DNA of 64,000 bases from Spongospora subterranea f. sp. subterranea (taxonomy: Eukaryota; Endomyxa: Phytomyxea; Phytomyxea; Plasmodiophorida): the NCBI GenBank assembly GCA_049724395.1, contig JAUGWO010000103.1:1-64000 (forward strand), written 5' to 3'. The translations under genes were made by a program, and so were the position numbers. Each line of letters opens with the position of its first letter. Within the stretch, counting starts at the first letter, position 1. Of the stretch, positions 44,056 through 57,799 are shown piece after piece. Under the pieces are notes generated by a model. The model was not told where the DNA came from and did not search any database. It saw only the letters and a program-made list of their open reading frames with translations.

Positions 44056-45564
44056 TTACCCCCCGACGAGGCGAGCGGGTTCCAAACGCTCGAGGACGGC
44101 GAGGTGCCGTGAATGCGGGACCAGAAATTTCACGGTGAGCATGGTGAAACTGACGTCGTGGGTTATGATATCACAAGGTTCCCAATAACGATCGGCGGGA
44201 GTGTAGCCTTTCCAATCGCACAGATATTGAAGCATGGGGCGATGATACCGGGAGTCGAGAATGGCATTCACTAGATAGTGAGGAGCCTGGGAAGGGGCTG
44301 CAGCAGGCCTGAAGGTTTTATTCGGGAAGCCTTTGAGCGGGCACATGTTTCACACGAACGGATATACATTTTGACAAATAACGATAATCCAGGCCACCAA
44401 TAGTTGCGTTTTACGAGGTCGAGCGTCCGGGCGAAACCGAAGTGACCAGCGATGGGGGAATCGTGGCAAAGACGAAGCACAGCGAGACGACAATCGTCAC
44501 AATCTGGAACATAGATACGGCTTTCGAAAAGGAGCAAATTCCCGGCTCGAGAGACCTGGGAATTTGGGTCCATATCGTGGGAAACGAGACTGGGCGTATT
44601 CATCTCTAAAAGTAGCATCAACGAGGCGACCATGAAACGCAGGAAGTGTTAAGAGATCGAGATTCGGAGAAGCGAGAACGGCAAAGCCGAATGCCCTCTA
44701 GCGTCGGCATGATGTTGAGGCTGTCCCACCACGCCTCAGCGTTACTCCCATGTTTTCTCCCGAAGCTTTTCCAGCTCCCGTTTCTGCTCCTAATCATGTT
44801 CCAATCACTGGTTCCGTCCGAGATCACTCTCCTAGTTCTATTTCTGTTCCTGATCCTACTGTCTCTGGTTGCGTCCCAGACCTCATTCCTAACCCTGCCC
44901 TCCAACCCCTTCCTGTCCCTGGATCCTCTCCAGTTCTCGCTTCTGGTCGCTGGTCCTACCCCTCGCGCTTCCGCTACTCTCGCTTCTCCGGCTCTCGATC
45001 CCTTGATACTTCCTGCGTTTCATGGTCGCCTCGTTGATGCTACTTTTAGAGATGAATAAACCCAGTCTCGTTTCCACGATATGGACCCACATTCCCAGTT
45101 CTCTCGAGCCGGAAATTCGCTCCTTTTCGGAAAGTCGAAGCCAACGGAGCCAAATCGGCGAGAAGGAATAGGTAGAGGGCCACGATTCCCCCATCGCTGG
45201 TCACTTCGGTTTCGCCCGGACGCTCGACCTCGTAAAACGCAACTATTGGTGGCCTGAATTATCGTTATTTGTCAAAATGTATATTCGTTCGTGTGAAACA
45301 TGTGCCCGCTCAAAGGCTTCCCGAATAAAACCTTCAGGCCTGCTGCAGCCCCTACCGCTTCCTTCTCGCCCATTTGGCTCCGTTGGCCTTTTACCGACCT
45401 TCCGCTCTCAGAAAAAGTCGAATTGTATCTTAGTCTTTGTTGATCGCCTAACCAAGGTTGGTCACTTCGCTCCCTGTCATGGTCCTCCAGACGCCGAGAC
45501 TACTGCAAACCTGTTCCTTTTTACTATTGTTCGGGTTTATGACATCCCCCGATCAGATCGTTAG
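44056..45564. mobile_element. Ty3/gypsy fragments in inverted duplicate
   Basis: On the minus strand, 44271-44633 encodes an integrase zinc finger (CHDSPIAGHFGFARTLDLVK, YWWPGL, SCETCARSK) and 44056-44346 a chromodomain-like YLVNAILDSRYHRPMLQYLC followed by DWKGYTPADRYWEP. On the plus strand, 45188-45564 encodes the same zinc-finger region and continues to the integrase core (FVDRLTKVGHF, LFLFTIVRVYDIP). The shared DNA forms arms of about 390 bp (44291-44690 and 44975-45350) facing each other across about 285 bp. Both parts are broken; the plus-strand part stops soon after the position where the catalytic SDRG motif is expected. Confidence 0.88.
44740..45050 (+). other. Proline/serine-rich frame between gypsy arms
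   Basis: A frame reading PEAFPAPVSAPNHVPITG and similar runs (about 95 residues, 44750-45037) lies in the spacer and extends into the right arm. It may be a gag or linker remnant of the gypsy element. No known domain is present. Confidence 0.3.
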
Positions 45565-45744
45565 CGCGGCATTTTACTACAAACGCAAAAAAGATTTTGC
45601 CCTTTGTGATGGGCGCGACCTTCTTTGTGTCGCGGATTCTTGAGTGTATATAATGACACAGTCAGGAATAGATTACCTACGCGGGGGGCGGCCATCCGCG
45701 CACTTTTCAAAGTGTGCAGTCTTTTTTGGGCCCCCATAGTATGG

Positions 45745-45828
45745 AACTGTCATAAGCTCCAGGCGACCCTCTAACTGTCATAAGCTCCAGGCGACCCTCT
45801 AACTGTCATGAGCTCCAGGCGACCCTCT
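45745..45828. repeat. 28-bp tandem repeat, 3 copies
   Basis: Three copies of AACTGTCATAAGCTCCAGGC plus GACCCTCT; the third has one change (CATGAGC). A TGACGTCAT-rich stretch follows (45831-45880). Confidence 0.97.
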
Positions 45829-45899
45829 ATGACGTCATATGTCATGACGTCATGTCACAAGGCATCATAAGGCGTCATTTCCATAAAAACGATCTTATT

Positions 45900-46287
45900 T
45901 TTTATTGTAAGCGAATTCAAGGTTCTGAATCGCTGTCGCTGTTAGCGGAAATAATATCTTCGTCGCCTTCCACATTGGAATCGTTGGTCCACATGTTCAT
46001 ATCGAAATTACGTGTTGTTGGAGCAAATTGAGCATCAACTGGAGTCAGCTGGTAAGCCCGTCACGCTGTTGCATCATAAGATCAGCATAACGGGTTAATT
46101 CCGACTCACTAAATGATGAAGATGCCCCAGTCATTGAGCGAAACATTAACATTAAATCTGAATTGCGACTTGGGAAAATACGCCCGGTCTTCAGTTTCCA
46201 AGTATTGTAGAGCCAGGCAATATCTGGTAGGGAAAAATTAATTTTGGTTTTCTCATGACGCCTTGTGACAGAGAGTAACAACCCCAT
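45900..46287 (-). other. Unassigned minus-strand coding-like stretch
   Basis: A frame from ATG 46287 (inside the first satellite unit) reads KTKINFSLPDIAWLYNTWKL and ends QQRDGLTS at 46045. In another frame, 45910-46045 reads TPVDAQFAPTTRNFDMNMW and ends in an acidic DEDIISANSDSDSEP followed by a stop and an A-rich AATAAAAAATAAG signal on that strand. Together this looks like the 3' end of a gene with a frame break or unrecognised intron. I do not recognise the product. Confidence 0.35.
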
Positions 46288-48290
46288 ATGGATTACAGTA
46301 CGACCTATAGACTGCTACACAATCGAGAGAATCTCTTATGGCGTCATATGAGTGACAGATCCAAACCCCATATAGATTACAGTACGACCTATAGACTGCT
46401 ACACAATCGAGAGAATCTCTTATGGCGTCATATGAGTGACAGATCCATACCCCATATAGATTACAGTACGACCTATAGACTGCTACACAATCGAGAGAAT
46501 CTCTATCATATGGCGTCATATGAGTGACAGATCCATACCCCATATAGATTACAGTACGACCTATAGACTGCTACACAATCAGAGAATCTCTTATGGCGTC
46601 ATATAGACAGATCCAAACCCCATATAGATTACAGTACGACCTATAGACTGCTACACAATCGAGAGAATCTCTTATGGCGTCATATGAGTGACAGATCCAT
46701 ACCCCATATAGATTACAGTACGACCTATAGACTGCTACACAAGCAGAATCTCTTTGGCGTCATATGAGTGACAGATCCATACCCCATATAGATTACAGTA
46801 CGACCTATAGACTGCTACACAATCGAGAGAATCTCTTATGGCGTCATATGAGTGACAGATCCATACCCCATATAGATTACAGTACGACCTATAGACTGCT
46901 ACACAATCGAGAGAATCTCTTATGGCGTCATATGAGTGACAGATCCATACCCCATATAGACATTACAGTACGACCTATAGACTGCTACACAATCGAGAGA
47001 ATCTCTTATGGCGTCATATGAGTGACAGATCCATACCCCATATAGATTACAGTACGACCTATAGACTGCTACACAATCGAGAGAATCTCTTATGGCGTCA
47101 TATGAGTGACAGATCCATACCCCATATAGATTACAGTACGACCTATAGACTGCTACACAATCGAGAGAATCTCTTATGGCGTCATATGAGTGACAGATCC
47201 ATCATATAGATTACAGTACGACCTATAGACTGATCAGAATCTCTTATGGCGTCATATGAGTGACAGATCCATACCCCATATAGATTACAGTACGACCTAT
47301 AGACTGCTACACAATCGAGAGAATCTCTTATGGCGTCATATGAGTGACAGATCCATACCCCATATAGATTACAGTACGACCTATAGACTGCTACACAATC
47401 GAGAGAATCTCTTATGGCGTCATATGAGTGACAGATCCAAACCCCATATTTAGATTACAGTACGACCTATAGACTGCTACACAATCGAGAGAATCTCTTA
47501 TGGCGTCATATGAGTGACAGATCCATACCCCATATAGATTACAGTACGACCTATAGACTGCTACACAATCGAGAGAATCTCTTATGGCGTCATATGAGTG
47601 ACAGATCCATACCCCATATAGATTACAGTACGACCTATAGACTGCTACACAATCGAGAGAATCTCTTATGGCGTCATATGAGTGACAGATCCATACCCCA
47701 TATAGATTACAGTACGACCTATAGACTGCTACACAATCGAGAGAATCTCTTATGGCGTCATATGAGTGACAGATCCATACCCCATATAGATTACAGTACG
47801 ACCTATAGACTGCTACACAATCGAGAGAATCTCTTATGGCGTCATATGAGTGACAGATCCATACCCCATATAGATTACAGTACGACCTATAGACTGCTAC
47901 ACAATCGAGAGAATCTCTTATGGCGTCATATGAGTGACAGATCCATACCCCATATAGATTACAGTACGACCTATAGACTGCTACACAATCGAGAGAATCT
48001 CTTATGGCGTCATATGAGTGACAGATCCATACCCCATATAGATTACAGTACGACCTATAGACTGCTACACAATCGAGAGAATCTCTTATGGCGTCATATG
48101 AGTGACAGATCGACCTATAGACTGCTACACAACGAGAGAATCCATATAGATTACATATAGATTACAGTACGACCTATAGACTGCTACACAATCGAGAGAA
48201 TCTCTTATGGCGTCATATGAGTGACAGATCCATACCCCATATAGATTACAGTACGACCTATAGACTGCTACACAATCGAGAGAATCTTTA
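46288..48290. repeat. 84-bp satellite, 24 copies
   Basis: Units of 84 bp containing ATTACAGTACGACCTATAGA, then CTGCTACACAATCGAGAGAA, TCTCTTATGGCGTCATATGA and GTGACAGATCCATACCCCAT. I count 24 occurrences of the core phrase. The array between about 47510 and 48100 is almost perfectly homogeneous, while copies near 46575-46610, 46740, 47205-47235 and 48100-48150 are shortened or rearranged. Because 84 is divisible by three, one plus-strand frame repeats a 28-residue phrase (MSDRSIPHIDYSTTYRLLHN...), but no unit is linked to a gene. Confidence 0.97.
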
Positions 48291-48399
48291 ATGCAATTTG
48301 ATAAAACTGTGATTGCAAAACCCAACAAGTACTCCAATATGGTTTGATGATTTGTGAACTTTGGCAATGGCAGATACTGATGTAGTTCAATGGAGTAGT

Positions 48400-50388
48400 T
48401 CAGTGGTCAAACAGGTCAAGACCGTCATCTGAGGGTGTTTCCTTATCATTCTTGTGTTTTAGATCGCGGTCGTTAACAATACTATAAGGAATCGGGGTGA
48501 CCTTCCCGTCCAAAAGCATCTGTGCTTGTTCTAGCTCAGTCAGCTTCACCCTTAGCGCATCGCGTTTCTTGACCAGGGCAGTCACGGTCGAGAATGCTCG
48601 CTCAATCACGTCGTGTTGGACATCCTTGTGATGGGCGATCATGGCGCTCATCAAATCGTTGAGAATGCGCAGAGCACATTTTCCGATCCCGTCCACGAAC
48701 GTCGTGACGAAAACCCGCCAATACGACGCAAACGTGCGAAAGTACACTTTAGTCTGCTCCTTTAGAGATTCTCTCGATTGTAGCAGTTCCTGAACGTATT
48801 CATTGCCTCCAAATGCATCAAATAACTGCTGATCATCTATACGGTTATCGTCATTGTCGTCTTCCAAACCACTGATATACAAAGAGGTATTGACTGTCCA
48901 GATTGAACTGCACTCGTCCACACAAATCTCTTTCATTCGATCATCGAACTTTTTGCTCAATTTAGACATGACACCCGTCAGTTCGTCCTCAATCAGCATA
49001 AAACAGGGCCCATAAATCAGGTTGGATCCTTTCTCGTTTCTGACCCGATTCATGACCTCTTTGGCGATGAGGGCCAGTTGCTCCTCCATCTTCCTTCGCA
49101 AGAACCCAATAGCAAGTTGGGCGTGTCTGGCGACATTGTAGCGAATGAACTCCTCAATGGGATCATATGGTGTGAAATTCGGCAGCATGATTCCACCAGA
49201 TATTTCAAGGCATTCGACCAGCTTGACCAGTGAGTATCTGCCATTGTGAGGTTTTAGATAAGCATCTGGAATTTGGTCGAGTCTCTGGGCAATGGTCTCA
49301 CAGCATTGGTGAATTTCACGCTTGACGGTCAAGTCATCGGATGGGAACTTGACCACTTTTTCAATGGTGTTTGCCGCTTGGAGCCAAATCTGGGTGAATT
49401 CGACCTGAGGCGAAATTACATCTGGAAACTGCACCAATTCTTTCTCATATTTCGCCCGTTCCTCGAACAGCTTCTTTCGCAGAGGGACTTGGGAATCCAA
49501 CACCGCCTGACAGTAGAGAGTCTCAATCCTTTTCAACAGCGCCTTGATCCCCGTCCGATCCCGGTAAATTCTCGAGTCAATCATCGAGTTCGTGGCGAAA
49601 TATTCCTGCTCTTTCTGGTGGGCGTTCGCAAACGTGATCGTCTCGTGCTCGCTCGTGGACGGATTACGAACCGCGACGTACGTGATGTTTGGGTCGTTCA
49701 GCTTCCTGATGACGTTGGCCTCCATATCTGCTGGGTCCGAGACCATGTCCACATGTGTCAGAACGCACAAGGTTCGTAATCCTTTCTCATCGACCTTGGC
49801 GGCCAGTTCAAATCCCTGATTTGTGTCGGCATCGACAGTTGCGTTATGCACGACCAGAATGATCGCCGATTTCGGCTGGATATACGTCCGGATCATGGAC
49901 TTGATACGCTCGCCAGCGTCTTTAGTGTCGTATTTGATTCCTGGCAGGTCGATCATGGTCACATTGGGACTACTCTCCGACTCAATTCGTAAAGTCATCG
50001 GCTGATCGACGATCCCGGTCAAATTCCCCTCCTCCTTTTGTTCTTCATCGCTACGTGCCGTTTCAGCAACGACGGCTTGGCAAACCTCGTCGGTGCTGAT
50101 GTCGGTTTCTTGTTGCCCGAACGTCGCCTGAAACTTGATGGATTCCCGTCGGCCTTTTCGCAATTGCATAACGAGCGGCCGTTTGGTGACCATACCGCTA
50201 CCAGCTGGTAATTTGATCTCGGACGCTGCCTCCAATACGCTGCTCTTTCCATGGGATTGGGCCCCAACCACAACAATCGACGGCAGCAGGTTCTGAAAGT
50301 CTTTATTGCTCATCCCGATGATCGCCCGTATCTTATCGTTCTTGTCGAGAAGATCGAGGGTCTCAGGGGTATCGAAGGGGTTGTTCAT
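48400..50388 (-). CDS. Dynamin-family large GTPase
   Basis: Intronless frame of 662 residues from ATG 50388. The GTPase domain has G1 GAQSHGKS (residues 42-49), G2 within SGMVTKRPL (about 64-72), G3 DLPG (147-150) and G4 THVD (211-214, usually TKxD). The middle/stalk and GTPase effector domain follow, rich in helices, ending in a coiled segment (KKRDALRVKLTELEQAQMLL). There is no PH domain and no proline-rich tail, so it resembles the Mx/dynamin-related group rather than classical endocytic dynamin. It likely forms oligomers on membranes and drives remodelling; the target membrane is unknown. It ends about 110 bp from the 84-bp satellite. Being intronless contrasts with GS, MCM7 and others here and could reflect retroposition. 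A broken partial copy lies at 51207. Confidence 0.92.
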   Translation of the reverse strand: MNNPFDTPETLDLLDKNDKIRAIIGMSNKDFQNLLPSIVVVGAQSHGKSSVLEAASEIKLPAGSGMVTKRPLVMQLRKGRRESIKFQATFGQQETDISTDEVCQAVVAETARSDEEQKEEGNLTGIVDQPMTLRIESESSPNVTMIDLPGIKYDTKDAGERIKSMIRTYIQPKSAIILVVHNATVDADTNQGFELAAKVDEKGLRTLCVLTHVDMVSDPADMEANVIRKLNDPNITYVAVRNPSTSEHETITFANAHQKEQEYFATNSMIDSRIYRDRTGIKALLKRIETLYCQAVLDSQVPLRKKLFEERAKYEKELVQFPDVISPQVEFTQIWLQAANTIEKVVKFPSDDLTVKREIHQCCETIAQRLDQIPDAYLKPHNGRYSLVKLVECLEISGGIMLPNFTPYDPIEEFIRYNVARHAQLAIGFLRRKMEEQLALIAKEVMNRVRNEKGSNLIYGPCFMLIEDELTGVMSKLSKKFDDRMKEICVDECSSIWTVNTSLYISGLEDDNDDNRIDDQQLFDAFGGNEYVQELLQSRESLKEQTKVYFRTFASYWRVFVTTFVDGIGKCALRILNDLMSAMIAHHKDVQHDVIERAFSTVTALVKKRDALRVKLTELEQAQMLLDGKVTPIPYSIVNDRDLKHKNDKETPSDDGLDLFDH

Positions 50389-51206
50389 GATTTGATGATC
50401 TTTGTCTCGTTTAACTCGCCAATTACACTATGATGCATTCTCCCTTAACCGGCGCATGGTTTGTCTGTCGGCCTTATCTCGGCGGTACTTGAAACCCCCA
50501 TAAACATCATAAGTTGGGGTCGGACGAATTGTGGATCAGATACCGCCGTCAATATGACAAAATGGATCACGACCTCAAAACCTGCAGTTCAGAAAACTTT
50601 TGGTGCTGTCACTTCACTCGTGGACGGAATTTGAGAATGTGCACATCTCAACATCAAATATGAAAGCATTGTTGATTGGCCCCTTTCCGTTCACCATAGT
50701 AAATAGTGATTGACGTCCACTATTCGATTGAGCATTCGTCCAGATGGCGAATCAATAACACATTGGTCGTGTCGCTATTGCAAATCATTACTATCTCCGG
50801 AATATCTCTGGGCGCGTTTTGGAGGAACACCCACAGTCGGCAATTGTACTCATGACGAACCCCCGATCGACCGTTCCATGAAGGTCAGGACGGGTTGGAT
50901 TATCGAATTCATCGGCGACTCCTCAATTGTTCAACTTGATTGGAACGGTTAAACTCCATTTGAAGGGTCTACGGGAACCCGCAAATGGACTTGCTGAGTA
51001 TTCTTTCATTGCTGCGACGACGTATAACCAAGTTGCATCAACGGTATCCAGAAAATCTGTAATTGACCCAAGGAAAGAGAATGTCAGGACACGTATTATT
51101 TCCCAAGACACGTCCCTGGCATATTCCAGTCGTATCTATTTAACCATTCAGATCGCCAGATAAAAGGGGTCAATCGTCTAATAGGCCTGGGTAATAGCTG
51201 CAACAG

Positions 51207-51402
51207 TGACTTCGCCTCAGGTAGAATTCACCCAGCTTTGGCTCTCCAAGCGGCAAACACCATTGAAAAAAGTGGTCAAGTTCCCATCCGATGACTTGAC
51301 CGTCAAGCGTGAAATTCACCAATGTCGTGAGACCATTGCCCAGAAACCCCACCGAATTCCAAATGCATATCTGAAACTTCACGATGGCAGATACTTACTG
51401 TG
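51207..51402 (+). pseudogene. Inverted partial copy of the dynamin-like gene
   Basis: Plus-strand sequence encodes SPQVEFTQLWL, then after a small frame shift KKVVKFPSDDLTVKREIHQC and AYLKLHDGRYL, matching the complete gene's SPQVEFTQIWL, EKVVKFPSDDLTVKREIHQC and AYLKPHNGRYS. Nucleotide identity is about 85-90% by eye over some 195 bp, with one-base insertions (GGCTCTCC, AAAAAAG) that break the frame. It covers only part of the stalk-encoding region and has opposite orientation to the parent, about 1.8 kb away. Confidence 0.93.
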
Positions 51403-51419
51403 TCAACCGGATCACAAAG

Positions 51420-53030
51420 GGCAAAGTTGACAGCAATTTCAATCACGTACACTTTAAAGTCGGGTTCTTCCTGGTAACGACTAACGACTTCTTCGAAACC
51501 ATTTTCGCTATCAAAGGCATCGTCCTCTGCAAAAAAACGTCATTTAATGAACGATCAAGCAGTGACTTAACAAATAGTACCAGAAATGGAATGCTGAATA
51601 TCGACACTTCTGCGACGGCAAAACTCAAGAAATCCAGCAGGTCCCAGGCCCCGAGCAGCTGCTCTGGAAAATAAATAAATTGTACGGTCTGATCTGCTCA
51701 GTTCGGGCAACGTCTTGTTAGCTCAAACTACGAGATTCTGGGATTTTTTATGCTGATTCGTAACAAGGGTCAGAATTCCAACAATCTACCTGAGGAACAG
51801 CTGACACCTACCCATGTTCACCTTAGAATAGTGCAGAATGATGACAACGGAAAAACAATTACGAATGACAAGGGAGGGTCTGCCTCAAGAATTGCACAGA
51901 TCCTGAGAAATACCCATTTCCGTGGGGATCGAAATCAGACCTCGAGACGCTCAGGCAGCATGTGATGCTCACATCGAACTTTTTGTTTGTGTATGGGTTC
52001 AACACATTCGTGGTAGGTCTGTAGTACCCTTATCTACGCTAGGGTCATCCGACGATCGCTCGTCATCCGGGCACAAACCATAAGTTTGCGATAAATTGAG
52101 ATCGATCGTTCACATAAGAAAAATGTTAAAATACTTGAGAGATGCAAACGCGTTCGCACTGAAATGGTGCAGATGGATGACAAGGAAGACACAAAATGCA
52201 ATGACAGGAATTGAGAAACATCAAAGCCAGTTGGTTGCAGACAAATTTCAGTAAAAAGCATCAAACAGAGATATGAGGTGCTTTCAAAGTTCAGAAATTG
52301 GTATTGGTACTTTCAGGGTTTAGAGGTAAAAAGAAATAACAGAATGTGCAAAACGAACTTGGATTAGGCGAATGAGGATCTCGTATTTGGCCTAGAATCC
52401 GTGCCCTGTAATATATGTCATGATCTGAACGTCTTTAGGGATGTAAGAAATCGAGAATGATGGCCTTGTGCCATCATACTATAGTACCTGATGGGTCAGT
52501 TTCTTACTGTGCACATCTCGGGCACGACCGTATGATGGCTATCAGAGGTCGCGAGTTCGATGTCATATACTTCGATGTCGTATATTTTCCCAGAAACATC
52601 ATGTTTCAGGCCGCCCGCTTCGGTTTTCGTTGTTGCTTCGGGGAGTAAGTTCTGGAATACAATAACTCTCCCTACCTTCTCCAACGTTTTCAGACACTTG
52701 ATTTTGCCGCTTTTGTGGTGATGTGAACAGCATTACTAACATAATTGCGATAACTTCCAAGCAGTTGGCCCCATCTTGTTTTCTGTAAGAAACAAAGCGT
52801 TGGAACTCAACTCCGTAAGGCAAATTGGCAATACATTTATTCTGTCTTGGCAACTTGCCAAGTTTTTCGGGATTCTTTGAATGATGAGTCCATTCCGAAA
52901 GAAAGATTCAGCTCTTTACCACGGGAGAGCGGGTTGAAAAACGACCCTGAAACAGGTTGATCGGACCCGGTTTGGTGAAACGGTGAAGGCATAAAAAATG
53001 GTGTGAATTACTTTATAAGCTAGAAACAGG
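51420..53030. other. No recognised gene
   Basis: Only short frames on both strands. A stretch around 51443-51670 has mild coding look (VHFKVGFFLVTTNDFF) but no known motif. Confidence 0.35.
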
Positions 53031-53034
53031 TGAA

Positions 53035-57143
<4,109 letters not shown>

Positions 57144-57159
57144 TACCCCCAAAATCACG

Positions 57160-57780
57160 GTAATGAGGTTGTGAACGTGCTCGCACTATTTGCACCACCA
57201 ACGGAAGATTTGCGCAACACATAAGGTTGCGCACTCCTTGTCTTGACTCTGAACCCCTGGGCAGGCAGATCGACGAACGGTGATCGATCACTGGTAGACG
57301 CAATCACAACGTCGCAATCGGAACCTTACAGTTGCCTTGAGACACCTGATGGGGATGACGTGAGAATTGCATGGAGATACCAATGGACCACTCTCATTTT
57401 CTTTTGATGGTTTCCTCATTATTTTCGAATATGGATCATCCATAACATAATCAATATCATCCGACTTCGTTTCAATGATCTTTCGCTCAACTTTTCCACT
57501 TTTGCACGTACGGTAACAGGTTTTTTACCCACAACAAGGTGGCGCCATATTGTGCCACTCAATGCGCTAATTTTACTTTGATAATCTTGACAAGATTTTC
57601 ACAACCAGCAGTCTTCGTGTACAAAAAGATTCATTGACCACGTATCCATGATCTTTCGAATACACACTGAATCATCAAGGAATTGGACACGTCGTCAATG
57701 TATCTTCTGTACTAAATGTTTCTGGTTGTCTGATAAGCATTTTGTCAAGATTATTAATGTAAAGCAAAACGTCATCGATA
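57160..57780. other. Intergenic, no feature seen
   Basis: Upstream of MCM7 (which is transcribed leftward). No coding motif; the MCM7 promoter must lie here but I see no recognisable element. Confidence 0.4.
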
Positions 57781-57799
57781 TACTTTTGTTGTAAAGGAC

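Noticed and set aside
47510-48160. 216-residue repetitive protein (28-residue unit) in the 84-bp satellite
   Set aside because: The unit length is a multiple of three by itself, the frame breaks wherever a unit is shortened, and no promoter, splice link or non-repeat coding part is attached.
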